64,000 nucleotides of DNA from Brasenia schreberi (lineage: Eukaryota > Streptophyta > Magnoliopsida > Nymphaeales > Cabombaceae), in contig JAYKKT010000055.1 of assembly GCA_036023115.1 (NCBI GenBank), positions 10,484,501 to 10,548,500 of the forward strand, given 5' to 3'. A program made the translations under genes and the position numbers. Each line of letters starts with the position of its first letter. Position 1 is the stretch's first letter. Positions 11,295 through 21,849 of the stretch are shown in pieces. Below the pieces are notes generated by a model that saw only the letters and a list, made by a program, of their open reading frames with translations, had not been told where the DNA came from and did not search any database.

Positions 11295-13149
11295 ACAACA
11301 AACAACAACAACAACTAAGCCTTTTCCCATACTAGACGGGGTCGGCTACATGGATTCTTTGTTTCCACAGATCCCTATCGTGTGCCATGTTAGCAGTTAA
11401 CTCCCAATAAACTAGATCATTCTTTATTGTTTCTTTCCAACACTTTTGTGGTCGTCCTCTACCTCTTTTAATACTTTCCAAATTTAGTTTTTCTAACCTT
11501 CTTACAGGTTCTTCTTTTGATCTTCTTTCTATATGTCCAAACTATCTTAAACGATGTTCTCTCATTTTATCCTCTATTGGTGCCACTCCTAATTTGTTTC
11601 TAATAACCTCATTATGTATACGGTCTTTTCTTGTATGACCACTCATCCATCTCAACATCTTCATTTCTGTCACAGACATCTTTTGTACATGTTGATGATT
11701 AACTGCCCAACACTCAGAACCATAAAACATGGCTGGCCTAATTGCTGCTCTATAATATTTACCTTTTAATTTTAATGGTATCTTCTTATCACAAAGAATA
11801 CCTGATGCTCCTCTCCATTTTAACCAACCAGCATTAATTCTATGTGTAACATCTCCATAAATTCTTCCATCACTTTGAAAAATTGACCCTAGGTATTTAA
11901 AACTTTCCTTTTGGGGAATGCAATGTGTGCCAATTTTAATTTCTATGTCCTCTGAAGTAGCCAAATGATCAAACTTACATTCCATATATTCTGTCTTTGT
12001 TCTACTAAGTCGGAGGCCTTTGTTTTCTAATGTTTCTCTCCATAGTTCCAATTTTCTATTAACTTTTTCCTTAGACTCCTCCACTAATACAATGTCATCT
12101 GCAAATAACATACACCAAGGTACTTCATCTTGAATATGTTTTGTTAACTCATCCATCACCATTATAAATAAGTATGGACTTAAAGTTGATCCTTGATGTA
12201 ACCCAATATTAACTTCAAAGAAGTTTATCGTTCCTTCATGAGTCCTCACACATGTTTTTGCACCATCATACATGTCTCTTATAAGGTTAATATATGTCAA
12301 TGGGATACCTCTTTTTTCCAAAGTTCTCCAAAGAACCTCCCTCGGTACCCTATCATAAGCTTTTTCTAGATCAATAAATATCATGTGAAGGTCTTTCTTT
12401 TTTGCTCTAAAATGTTCCATAAGACGTCTTAGAAGGTGAATCGCTTCAATAGTAGATCTACCTGGCATAAATCCAAATTGGTTCTCTGTTGTACTTGATA
12501 CTTGTCTTAACCTACGTTTGATAATTCTTTCCCATAATTTCATAGTATGACTCATTAACTTGATACCTCGATAATTCACACAATTTTGAATGTCTCCCTT
12601 GTTCTTATATACGGGTATAAGTGTACTTGCTCTCCATTCCTCGGGCATCTTTTGGTTTTTCCATATTTCATTAAATAGTCTTGTGAGCCAAGTGATTCCT
12701 ATTTCTCCTAGTATTTTCCAAACTTCTATAGGAATATTATCTGGTCCTACCGATTTACCACTCTTCATATGTTTAAGAGCCTCTTTGACTTCATTCTTTT
12801 GAATACGTCGGTAGAAATTGTGGTTTATATACTTTTCTGACTTGGCTAAATCTCCTAAACTAATACTAACATCTTTATTTTCATTAAAAAGATTATAAAA
12901 ATAGTTTTTCCATCTATTTCTTATATCATCATTTGCCACTAGAATTTTTTCATCCTCGTCTTTTATGCATCTAACAAAATTTAGATCTTTAGTTTTCTTA
13001 TCTCTAGCCCTAGCTATCCTAAAAATATCTCTTTCACCCTCTTTTGAGTTGAGTTTTTTATATAAGTCCTCCCAAATCTTAGCTTTTGCTTCACTAACGG
13101 CCTTTTTTGCTTCCTTCTTTGCTTTCTATAAGAAGTTTTCTTTGATTTC
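11295..13149 (-). mobile_element. RTE LINE copy 2, 5'-truncated, with 19-bp TSD
   Basis: 1855 bp. The direct repeat accttcaagacacgagtca flanks it at 11276-11294 and 13150-13168. The 3' end, on the left in plus coordinates, is the (TTG)n-type tail seen as ACAACAACAACAACAACTAAG on the plus strand. The right end stops in the endonuclease-RT linker, so this is a 5'-truncated target-primed insertion. It sits inside the copia reading frame: copia sequence resumes exactly after the second direct repeat. Confidence 0.93.
11542..12939 (-). CDS. RTE LINE reverse transcriptase, 465 codons, truncated
   Basis: One uninterrupted frame covers most of the RTE reverse transcriptase. Motifs in order: [12 protein letters not shown] (residues about 59-70), [17 protein letters not shown] (154-163), palm motif [10 protein letters not shown] (188-196), [13 protein letters not shown] (246-258), catalytic FADD (279-282), then the thumb with KYLGS, and WRGASG/CDKKIP. 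The frame ends early: TAG stands where copy 3 has a Trp codon (TGG) before FGH. The endonuclease is missing because of 5' truncation, so the reading frame has no native start. The enzyme would copy LINE RNA at the nicked target, but this copy cannot be autonomous. Confidence 0.9.
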   Translation of the reverse strand: MANDDIRNRWKNYFYNLFNENKDVSISLGDLAKSEKYINHNFYRRIQKNEVKEALKHMKSGKSVGPDNIPIEVWKILGEIGITWLTRLFNEIWKNQKMPEEWRASTLIPVYKNKGDIQNCVNYRGIKLMSHTMKLWERIIKRRLRQVSSTTENQFGFMPGRSTIEAIHLLRRLMEHFRAKKKDLHMIFIDLEKAYDRVPREVLWRTLEKRGIPLTYINLIRDMYDGAKTCVRTHEGTINFFEVNIGLHQGSTLSPYLFIMVMDELTKHIQDEVPWCMLFADDIVLVEESKEKVNRKLELWRETLENKGLRLSRTKTEYMECKFDHLATSEDIEIKIGTHCIPQKESFKYLGSIFQSDGRIYGDVTHRINAGWLKWRGASGILCDKKIPLKLKGKYYRAAIRPAMFYGSECWAVNHQHVQKMSVTEMKMLRWMSGHTRKDRIHNEVIRNKLGVAPIEDKMREHRLR

Positions 13150-13168
13150 ACCTTCAAGACACGAGTCA

Positions 13169-13797
13169 CTTAGAAAAATACAAAAACTTGTGGTAGAGTG
13201 TTTGTTATTGACATCTCCTCCCCAATAAGCATAAGTAAAAATAATTAGATTTAAGGATGAAGAGGCGGATAGAAATACTCCCTTGTGAGTTGTTGCCTTT
13301 ACATATGTGATAATTCTCATTACAGCCCCCATATGGGTAGTTATGGGTGCGTGTTTTGTATGAATTGCATGTGAGATATCATGTTGTGTGATTGTGAGAC
13401 AATGTCAGTAACAAACTTAGTTTGTGACAAGAATGTACCTTTGTTGTTTCAAGTGACGTCTGTACCTAAGAAGTAACGCAACTTTCCATGATCTTTCATT
13501 TCAAATTCTTTTCCAAGAGCTGTCTTTATATACTGGATGCCCTTGTCATCATCTCTAGTGATGAGTATATCGTACACATATAAAAGCAATATCATAATTC
13601 TTGCAACATATTTTCTTATAAACAATGCATTAGCAATGTAACAAGTAATAAATTCTTGGTTAGTCATAAACTCATTCATTTTATCAAACCAGGCCTTTGG
13701 GGCCTGCGTAAGTCCATAAATAGTTTTTCTTAGACATAGAACTTGATTGTTCGACATATTTAATCTAGGAGGAGGTTGCATCGTAGATTTTTTCTTT
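13169..13797 (-). pseudogene. Ty1/copia reverse transcriptase, middle part
   Basis: The minus frame 13449-13781 reads LCLRKTIYGLTQAPKAWFDKM, then YVYDILIT in place of the usual YVDDILI (catalytic Asp to Tyr), ending KDHGKLRYFLG. Further left, 13169-13330 gives KGVFLSASSSLNL, AYWGG and HSTTSFCIFLSDS, the RT/RNase H connector. Its upstream part lies beyond hAT-N3, at 20560-20722. The altered catalytic box and several stops mark it as dead. Confidence 0.88.
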
Positions 13798-14072
13798 ATG
13801 CCAACCTATGTTGCATGGATACGGGTACGGTACCTGGTACGGGGTACGCAATTTTTAAAAAAATTATGATACGAGTACGACACTATTACAACAACAACAA
13901 CTAAGCCTTTTCCCATACTAGACGGGGTCGGCTACATGGATTCTTTGTTTTCACAGATCCCTATCGTGTGCCATGTTAGCAGTTAACTCACAATAAGCTA
14001 GATCATTCTTTATTGTTTCTTTCCAACACTTTTGTGGTCGTCCTCTACCTCTTTTAATACTTTCCAACCTTC

Positions 14073-15371
14073 TTAGAGGTTCTTCTTTTGATCTTCTTTT
14101 ATATGTCCAAACCATCTTAAACGATGTTCTCTCATTTTATCCTCTATTGGTGTCACTCCTAGTTTGTTTCTAATAACCTCATTATGTATACGGTCTTTTC
14201 TTGTATGACCACTCATCCATCTCAACATCTTCATTTCTGTCACAGACATCTTTTGTTCATATTGATGATTAACTGCCCAACACTTAGAACCATAAAACAT
14301 GGCTGGCCTAATTGCTGCTCTATAATATTTACCTTTTAATTTTAATGGTATCTTCTTATCACAAAGAATACCTGATGCTCCTCTCCATTTTAACCAACCA
14401 GCATTAATTCTATGTGTAACATCTCTATCAATTCTTCCATCACTTTGAAAAATTGACCCTAGGTATTTAAAACTTTCATTTTGGAGAATGCAATGTGTGC
14501 CAATTTTAATTTCTATGTCCTCTGAAGTAGCCAAATGATCAAACTTACATTCCATATATTCTGTCTTTGTTCTACTAAGTCGGAGGCCTTTGCTTTCTAA
14601 TGTTTCTCTCCATAGTTCCAATTTTCTATTAACTTTTTCCTTAGACTCCTCCACTAATACAATGTCATCTGCAAATAACATACACCAAGGTACTTCATCT
14701 TGAATATGTTTTGTTAACTCATCCATCACCATTATAAATAAGTATGGACTTAAAGTTGATCCTTGATGTAACCCAATATTAACTTCAAAGAAGTTTGTCG
14801 TTCCTTCATGAGTCCTCACACATGTTTTTGCTCCATCATACATGTCTCTTATAAGGTTATATATGTCAATGGGATACCTCTTTTTTCCAATGTTCTCCAA
14901 AGAACCTCCCTCAGTTCTCTATCATAAGCTTTTTCTAGATCAATAAATATCATGTGAAGGTCTTTCTTTTTTGCTCTAAAATGTTCCATAAGACGTCTCA
15001 AAAGGTGAATCGCTTCAATAGTAGATCTGCCTGGCATAAATCCAAATTGGTTCTCTGTTGTACTTGATACTTGTCTTAACCTATTTTCAATAATTCTTTC
15101 CCATAATTTCATAGTATGGCTCATTAACTTGATACCTCGATAATTCGCACAATTTTGAATGTCTCCCTTGTTCTTATATATGGGTATAAGTGTACTTGCT
15201 CTCCATTCCTCGGGCATCTTTTGGTTTTTTCATATTTCATTAAATAGTCTTGTGAGCCAAGTGATTCCTATTTCTCCCAGTATTTTCCAAACTTCTATAG
15301 GAATATTATCTGGTCCTACCGATTTACCACTCTTCATATGTTTAAGAGCCTCTTTGACTTCATTCTTTTGA
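14073..15371 (-). pseudogene. RTE LINE reverse transcriptase, frameshifted
   Basis: Same domain order as the frame at 11542-12939, including [13 protein letters not shown] and FADDIVL, but split. 14849-15217 holds the fingers and motif A; a frame change near 14860-14900 then leads into 14073-14900. Upstream, 15218-15371 reads in another frame. This copy keeps the Trp codon and RWFGHIKEDQKK tail that copy 2 lost to a stop. Copy 3 therefore preserves the C-terminal tail and copy 2 preserves the central frame. Confidence 0.88.
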
Positions 15372-15423
15372 ATACGTCGGTAGAAATTGTGATTTATATA
15401 CTTTTCTGACTTGGCTAAATCTC

Positions 15424-16878
15424 CTAAACTAATACTAACATCTTTATTTTCATTAAAAAGATTATAAAAATAGTTTTCCGTCTATTTCTTATATCATCAT
15501 TTGCCACCAGAATTTTTTCATCATCGTCTTTTATGCATCTAACATAATTAAGATCTTTAGTTTTCTCATCTCTAGCCCTAGCTATCCTAAAAATATCTCT
15601 TTCACCCTCTTTTGAGATGAGTTTTTTATATAAGTCATCCCAAATCTTAGCTTTTGCTTCATTAACGGCCTTTTTCGCTTCCTTCTTTGCTTTCTTATAA
15701 GCTTCTAAAGTTTCACTAGTTTTCTTAGCATAATGTAATTTGTAACATGCCCTCTTTGCCTTGATTTTATTTTGTACTACTCCACTCCACCACCAAGCTT
15801 CTTTTTGTGCCGGTACACCTCCCTTAGATACCCGTAACACATCTTTCGCCACTTTCCTAATATGTATAGCCATATTGTTCCACATATCACAGGGTGTACC
15901 AACATAATTCCAAACATCTCCTTGAAGGACTTTCTGTTTAAATATATCTTCTTTCTCGCTTTTGAGGTTCCACCATTTAGTCCGAATAGCTCGATGCACT
16001 CTTTTCTTCTTTGTCCATTTTTTTATTTGTAAATCCATAACTAAAAGTCGATGTTGGGTGGTTAAGCTTTCTCCTGGAATTACCTTACAATCTTTACAAC
16101 ACGCTCTATCTTTTTTTATACAAATAAAGTAATCAATTTGTGTTTGTGATAAGCCACTCTTATAAGTAATTAAATGTTCATCTCGTTTTTTGAAGATTGT
16201 ATTGGCTATAATGAGATCAAATGACATAGCAAAATTTAAAATCTCCCTACCTTCCTCATTTATATCCCCAAAACCAAAGTTTCCGTGAATCCCTTGATAT
16301 CCTAATGCCTCTTTACCGACATGTCCATTTAAATCTCCTCCTAAACAAATCATCTCCCTTTGTGGAATCTTTTGAAACACCTTATCTAACTCTTCCCAAA
16401 AAACTGTCTTTATACTATCTTCTAGTCCTACTTGGGGTGCGTAAGCACAAACTATATTCAAAACCTCTGCTCCTAACACTAATTTCAACGTCATGCTTCG
16501 ATCACCATATCGTTGTATGTCTACTACACTCTCCTTTAAATCTTTATTTATGATAATACCAACTCCGTTTCGAGCCTTTTCTTTACCTGAGTACCATAAT
16601 TTAAAACCTGTATCCTCTATCTCCTTTGCTTTATCTCAAACCCATTTTGTCTCTTGTAAACATGGAATATGTATCTTTCTCTGAATCATAGTATCTACCA
16701 CCTCCATTAGCTTACCCGATAATGTTTTGATATTCCAAGAACCAATACGAATCTTATTATTTAGGACTAGCTTCCTTACCCCCCGCATCCATCCATAATC
16801 AAAATACGGAGATCCTCTCTGAAAATTTTTCACTACATTCGGGTGGCAATGTAGCGGGACTAACTTCTTTACCCACAC
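15424..16878 (-). pseudogene. RTE LINE endonuclease and linker
   Basis: The 356-codon frame 15424-16494 holds GGDLNGHVGKEALG (Asp/Asn of the active site), LSQTQIDYF and TTQHRLLVMDLQ with the catalytic His, followed by a Lys-rich coiled linker ([18 protein letters not shown]). The N-terminal part (16636-16878) is in another frame, with IGSWNIKTLSGK and CLQETKWV. The two are separated by stops at 16495-16635. The frame after 15424 diverges from the RT through a frameshift near 15475. Confidence 0.87.
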
Positions 16879-16901
16879 CCGTCCATGATGTGGGAACTAT
16901 T

Positions 16902-17236
16902 TAAAAATAAAATAAAATAAAATAAATTTATATAAATATAAATATATATATATATACACACAATTATATAGAGCATTCTATATTTTAAAGAGCATTCTAG
17001 TGTTTGAGAATAATTCTATTCTAACTATGAGAATGTCATTTATACTCTTCTTCAAAGTGAGGACAATTAAACTACAAACACATACCATAGTAGTCATCAA
17101 TTTTCTGCACTAACATTTTGAGATCCAATATGTATAGCATAAAAGGCGATCCCCATCATTGCAGTGCTAACCATAAGAGAATCAAGAGTCCATGAAGAAG
17201 CATCATTTCAAGAATAACATAAATCAAAATAATGAA
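16902..17236. other. hAT-N3 interior, AT-rich, with a possible methyltransferase remnant
   Basis: AAATA and ATAT repeats at 16902-16965, then plain sequence. On the minus strand around 17174-17193 the bases read ACTCTTGATTCTCTTATG, which would translate TLDSLM and could be the next methyltransferase exon (family pattern DKGTLDSLM), but no good acceptor precedes it. The call is tentative. Confidence 0.4.
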
Positions 17237-17244
17237 GTTACAAC

Positions 17245-18404
17245 CAGTGTTATCCGTATCGCCCCGTATCGTACGATACGGTGCGATACGTACGGTAACC
17301 TGTATCGTAAGATAAAGGTTATCGTACTGTATCGTACGATACGATACTGTATCGCCCGTATCGTATGATACGCGCGATACGCCCAAAAAAAAATTTTTTT
17401 CAAATTTTTTTTTGCAGGTTTCTAGCCTCTCTTCACCTCTCTTCACTTCCCTATTCTTGTAATTTGGTTTATAATTTTATTTATTGAATAAGAATAATTT
17501 ATAAACAAATAAAAATTGTAACAAAATCATTTTCCTTTCTGTTGTCAACTTTTAGGTATATTTCTGCTAGCAGTTTCTAATTTCATGAGATCTCAAACAA
17601 TTAAAAGTATTTGGTTGTCTCGGTTCATTGAGTGGGCATTTCACAACTTCACTATTTTAGGGTTCACCTTTCGTGACTTCCATTGAGAACATGATCAACG
17701 TGTGTGAGGCTTAACTCAGTCTGTGAAGTGAGAAATGAAGCTCAAGTATTAGTTAAAAAGCTAATTATAAGAGAAAAAGGGATATCATCAAGTAATAATA
17801 TCACATCACTGAGGTGTCATAGAGTCAATAATCAAAGAAATTGAGCTCATTGTTTTGCTCATATATGAAAATTAGCAAATATGACAACTACATGTACAAA
17901 GATAGCAGTTTGTTAATTTTGATATATTAGATGAGTGGATTATGGAAGATAACGAAGAAAATGCACTCCTAATCGAAGAAGACATTGCATGAATTAATTT
18001 GAACTTGAAGTGCAACAACATCACGAAGGAGATGAAGATTTTCATTTTAAAGCATAAGGTGATGAGAAACTTTGAATCTTTATCAAGTAGAAGATGAAGA
18101 TTATTTAGTTAATAATCCTGATACAAATTCAAATATGTAAAATGTAAATGTATTTCATTTTTTGCTTCAAAATATGTAATTTTGGATCCAATTGTTCAAT
18201 GTTGAATGTTCAATCTGTGCTAAACTTTGCATTATATGAATTTAAAGCAATTATCAGATTTTTCCAGATTTTTTTTCGGATTTTTACTAATTTTCTTGAT
18301 TTTTTTAAATAATTTTTGTATTATTTTAATATTAAAGTACGATACGATACGTCCGTATCGTGGAGCCCAGCGATACGCGATACGATACGCGTCAGACAAC
18401 ACTG
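17245..18404. mobile_element. hAT-N4, nested in hAT-N3
   Basis: 1160 bp with a perfect 8-bp TSD GTTACAAC (17237-17244 and 18405-18412). It starts CAGTGTTATC and ends as reverse complement CAGTGTTGTC; CAGTG-type ends are typical of hAT. Both ends carry dense GTATCGTACGATACG-type palindromic repeats (17254-17384 and 18337-18390). Between them, plus-strand 17930-18060 reads DEWIMEDNEENALLIEEDIA, resembling the acidic tail of hAT transposases, so this may be an internal-deletion derivative. That last point is inference. Confidence 0.9.
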
Positions 18405-18465
18405 GTTACAACAACATATAAGCAAGACCAACATATGCAAAAAGAAGTAATCAAGAAATAGAGAC

Positions 18466-18534
18466 CTTTGTTAATCACAGCATCAAATGAACCAGATTCA
18501 AAGCTATGCATGTCTCGCACATCCATCTTAATAT
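18466..18534 (-). pseudogene. Captured methyltransferase exon
   Basis: The minus strand reads an exon of 69 bases: IKMDVRDMHSFESGSFDAV, then INK. It is bounded by a CAG acceptor (18535-18537) and by a GTCTC donor after AACAAAG. The sequence matches the motif region MDVRxM...FDxVxDKGTLDSL of plant class I SAM-dependent methyltransferases of the METTL13/eEF1A-lysine-methyltransferase type. Only this exon is clear, so it is a fragment carried by hAT-N3 and no function is implied. It has the same orientation as the ubiquitin protease fragment to its right. Confidence 0.75.
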
Positions 18535-18539
18535 CTGAA

Positions 18540-19026
18540 CGATAAACCTCATGAAGTTAGCTCAAAAATACACGTGATGAAAAAGTACAGATTTTTCTTT
18601 AAGCAACAGAATAGAAACAGAGTTTAGTGTACTTACTATATTTAAGCTCACGACATACAGAGGGGCATCAAAAAAAGCAACCCCATTCAACTCACTGCCA
18701 TTCCACTTATGTAAGATGATTTTAGGGCCACATTTGATTCACAAAGTAACATCTACTTTACAGACAGAATATCAAAGTAACTTGCCTTTGCTAGCCAAAT
18801 TTGGTTTCTTTCAATTCGATGCTACTGAATATATTACACATAATTAATTCATCTTACATCAAGTAATCAAATAACTGCTGACTCTTCCCTCAAAGTTACT
18901 ACAACAACATTTTCATAGTACAGAGGATAAGTCTGTCATCTCGCCAAGATGGTGCATCTAAGAAACATGATCAAAGAACAGTGACAGTGTGCTGTCACAA
19001 GCACTTTGAAAGCTATAAGATCTATA

Positions 19027-19028
<2 letters not shown>
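18540..19028. other. hAT-N3 interior, no clear coding
   Basis: Plain AT-rich sequence, possibly intron carried along with the methyltransferase or protease exons. No motif found. Confidence 0.4.

Positions 19029-19094
<66 letters not shown>
19029..19094. repeat. (AT)n microsatellite
   Basis: About 33 AT dinucleotides without interruption, inside hAT-N3. Confidence 0.97.
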
Positions 19095-19097
<3 letters not shown>

Positions 19098-19762
19098 TTA
19101 TAATGTTTCTGAAAACGGAAAACGATAGGTGGGAGCTCTTGGTGGATCCTAACTTTGCCAAACATCTGTTTGGCAGAACGCTACATATTTCTTCAGCGCA
19201 TCAATTGCATCTTATCCCAACCCCAAGCTAGGAAGAAGTCAAATGTCTTTCCCTAGCTGCAGATAAATTTTCGGTCAGCACATTAAAAGCATAAACTTTA
19301 AAAGGCAAATGCCACAGAAAGAACAAAGCTCGTCTGGCATTGGTACCCACTAGTGAGTGTCATTTGTTCACTTGCACTCCTGATAATCTTAACTCCCTTA
19401 TTACTGAGTGAAACCATTATAGACCATAGGCACCTCATTTCAACTATGCATACACGGAGAAAGAAGGCAGGCTCACATTTTTCAGCCAAACAATTCAGAC
19501 AACGATAAGAAAATATGAATCTGATCATAAGCAACAAAAACCAAAAGAAATGTCACTATCAGAAAAGCTCCCGGCACATAATTGTATTCAAGATATACAA
19601 TGTACAGAACTATGACAGTTACCCTCAAATAGCATATCAAGATGAGTGAATGGTCTATCAGCTAGTAGATTGTGACTTCCAGAAAAGAATTAATTCTTCA
19701 ATCAAAAAGGTTGGTGGCGAATAAAATATGCATGAACTCTAGATGACTCAATGGTGACTTAC
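19095..19762. other. hAT-N3 interior, intron-like
   Basis: Lies downstream (minus strand) of the splice donor of the ubiquitin protease exon, so it may be the captured start of that intron. Open frames here have no family features. Confidence 0.4.
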
Positions 19763-20120
19763 AACCATTCCCAATGGGTTCTGCCAGTTGATTTCTTGAT
19801 GGTAATCTTCCCGGAAGTATCTCGCAAACTCCGGCGTACGTACAAGACAGTGGATTGCACTGTTCATGAAACATGTATTTCCAAGATTCAGTAACCCAGT
19901 CAAACCGCTCAAGCTTCCCCTCACAACCACACCATTAGCTGCATCTGGACCATCAGCTTCCCTTGCTGGGAAGGTAGAAAGTGATTTTGTGGTAACTTTG
20001 AACTACAACTTCTAGTTACACCTTTGCTGGTGGACAACCCTCCACCAATCACTACATCTGGTCTGCAGGATTCCCCCAAAAGAGAAGCAGATTCTTTCCC
20101 AGCAGAGCCGTTCTCCTGTA
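19763..20120 (-). pseudogene. Captured ubiquitin-specific protease exon (UBP/USP)
   Basis: The minus frame 20002-19763 reads [19 protein letters not shown], then [40 protein letters not shown] and QNPLGMV, ending at donor GTAAGT (19757-19762). This is the Cys-box of plant UBP deubiquitinases, which cleave ubiquitin from substrates. The nucleophile is the Cys of NTCFMN (codon about 19871-19873), and a usual Gln is His here (AIHCL). Upstream (about 20002-20120) a related Ser/Gly-rich stretch is in another frame, with a stop near 20005, so there is a frameshift or an extra intron. The His-box half of the enzyme is absent. It is a captured exon inside hAT-N3. Confidence 0.85.
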
Positions 20121-20322
20121 CGGAACTCATGCAACCACGCAGCTGTTCTCCTGTATGGAACTCATGCAACCACGGAGGACGCACGCAGGTGAGCTGAGGA
20201 GAGAGACGCACGCAGGTGAGCCCGCAGTCTTGAAGATGAGCCGAAGAGAGAGACGCACACAGGTGAGCTGAGGAGAGAGACGCACGAGGTGAGCTGAGGA
20301 GAGAGATGCACGCAGGGGATTA
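20109..20322. repeat. Short tandem repeats 5' of the captured UBP exon
   Basis: Two copies of a 33-bp unit (TTCTCCTGTACGGAACTCATG... at about 20109 and 20142) are followed by about five imperfect copies of a 30-bp unit with GAGAGACGCACGCAGGTGAG (about 20180-20322). They sit between the UBP fragment and the subterminal repeats of hAT-N3. Confidence 0.85.
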
Positions 20323-20339
20323 GGGTAGACAGTAGCCTT

Positions 20340-20551
20340 TTATACTATGCATTTTGAATCGGGTTTACCCGCTCCATTCACGTACCCAGTATTGGTACGT
20401 GACATACCCAATGTTGGGTATGCGTACCGGTATACGCATACGGTTACTGATACGACAATCATGGTATGGGTACGTACCCATACGCGTACGTGTACTCGGT
20501 ACATACCAAATACGGGTACGGGGCCCAAAAGAGCGTACCCGTGCAACATAG
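20340..20551. repeat. Right subterminal repeat region of hAT-N3
   Basis: Dense palindromic GTACCC/GGGTACG and TACGCATACG motifs ending in the terminal inverted repeat. The same GGGTACG motif occurs at the left end (13818-13850). Because the sequence is nearly self-complementary, long open frames appear on both strands at the same place; these are not genes. Confidence 0.85.
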
Positions 20552-20559
20552 ATGCCAAC

Positions 20560-20722
20560 CATTCAAAAAACATTTTTAACATCCATTTGAGTGATATCCC
20601 AGTTCCTAATTATGCTTAAGGCAATGAGCACCCAGACTATTGTTATCGTGGCTACAGGAGCAAAGGTTTTTTCATAATCTATCTTATATTCTTGAGAATA
20701 TACTTTTGCCACCAGATGTGGG
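20560..20722 (-). pseudogene. Ty1/copia reverse transcriptase, N-terminal part
   Basis: The minus strand reads HLVAKVYSQEYKIDYEKTFA, PVATITIV, then WDITQMDVKNVF, the canonical copia RT start (family pattern RLVAKGYxQxxGIDYxETFAPV, QMDVKNAFLNG). It is cut by the hAT-N3 TSD at 20552-20559 and continues at 13797. At the right it ends abruptly near 20722. Confidence 0.88.
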
Positions 20723-21835
20723 AACATGCCACAAGTCCGAAATCAAATCAAATCAAATCAAAATGAGTACAAACCCAAGCTAAAGATGAGCTAAAACCAA
20801 GAAAGGGTCATGTCATCAAGATCAAGATAGAGTCAAAAGTAACACCAAGAAGGACAAGTCGATCAAGACACAAAGCCAAGGCTAGACACGAGCTAGATCA
20901 AGTCAAGAAGGGTTAAAGTCAACGCAAAAGCAAGGGTTGAATGGCTAAGTCAAAGGCCTACTCATGCACCAAAGTGGTGGACTACACCTTGCCACAAGAT
21001 ATAATCAAGACCGCACCAAATCGAGCCAAGCCCAGGGGCATACTGCATTGCACCAAGGCTCATCCTTGACTAAAATGGGGACCATCTGCATGCTCCCATC
21101 TGAGCCATGTGACCAGCACTTTGCAAAGTGGATTGGATCAAAATTAGGTCAAATATCAAGCTCTATACCTAACCCATGGAAGGGTCTATAGGCCCTCTTG
21201 AAATCTATAAATAGGCCCCTTGAGGGGCTGATCAAGAGGAGGAAAAGTGAGGAAAATCTAAGGGTTAACTTAAAGGAAAACCCAAAGAAAAATTAAGGAA
21301 GAAAATCCCAGCAAAGAGAGATAGAGAAGAGAAGAGGAAGGAGGAGGAGTTCCCAAGAGTGGAGGTGGCATCCCCAAGCTACCGATCTCTAAGCCATTTT
21401 AAGGTCGATTTTCTTCCCTTCCCTTCTCTTCAATTCAATTCAATTCATGTTATAATTAATGAGCATTTGTCTCTAAATCATTCTAATATTTGAGAGGAAG
21501 TGTTGCAAATTTTCATCAAAGAGCAAATGTAAAATTATCTATCATTCGTTTGATTTGTGATTGCTTCTACCTCAATATACATTGTAATCTTATGTTCTCT
21601 CATCTGTTCTCTGCTTAAGATAGATGATAATTTCCCTTGATTATTGCACTTCCTCTCTTATAGAATAAAGTCCTCAACCAAAAATTTCTTTGGATGATCA
21701 TCTAAACCATTAAAGATCAATCGGATTCATTTATTAGACTCTTAAAACAAAAAGCTCTATTAATATTTTCAAATTGAATCTGTAAACACAAAATTCTGAA
21801 AATCGGTACACACTTCACTCACACCCAGGCCAACA
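20723..21835 (+). mobile_element. LTR-like sequence of unknown retrotransposon
   Basis: Begins near TGTGGGAACATGCCAC (about 20718), carries a TATA box (CTATAAATAG at about 21206-21215), short AATCA and AATTC repeats, and polypyrimidine runs. It ends before the copia integrase at about 21850. Composition and TATA position fit an LTR, but no second copy or TSD was found in the window, so the type and the limits are uncertain. Confidence 0.45.
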
Positions 21836-21849
21836 CTCCATAAAATATT

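Larger units (their letters stand above)
13888..16895 (-). mobile_element. RTE LINE copy 3, nearly complete, inside hAT-N3
   Basis: About 3.0 kb, minus strand. The 3' (TTG)n tail is on the left at 13888-13902 and the endonuclease N-terminus on the right. It follows the left terminal 80 bp of hAT-N3. A short direct repeat ACTATT (13882-13887 and 16896-16901) may be its TSD. The right boundary is set by the loss of similarity to copy 1 after GATGTGGGA. The RT region is nearly identical to copy 2 by eye, so both are fairly young. Confidence 0.85.
13806..20551. mobile_element. hAT-N3, large hAT-like transposon carrying host exons, with nested insertions
   Basis: 6746 bp between perfect 8-bp TSDs ATGCCAAC (13798-13805 and 20552-20559). 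Terminal inverted repeats are CTATGTTGCATGG on the left and CTATGTTGCACGG on the right as reverse complement. Both ends continue into repeated GGGTACG/TACGGGTA motifs. Within it lie an RTE LINE (13888-16895) and hAT-N4 (17245-18404). Removing these leaves about 2.6 kb, which holds exon fragments of a methyltransferase and a ubiquitin-specific protease, both on the minus strand. No transposase frame was found. It interrupts a copia reverse transcriptase: the RT reads from 20560-20722 into 13797-13169 once the element is removed. Confidence 0.9.

Noticed and set aside
19763..20120. A functional ubiquitin-specific protease gene
   Set aside because: Only the Cys-box exon is present, with a frame break upstream and no His-box exons in the window.
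13806..20551. Mutator-like (Pack-MULE) identity for the exon-carrying element
   Set aside because: Mutator elements make 9-bp duplications and usually have long TIRs. Here the duplication is exactly 8 bp and the ends are short, as in hAT.
20340..20619. Overlapping open frames on both strands
   Set aside because: They come from the near self-complementary GGGTACG repeats at the end of hAT-N3 and have no protein features.
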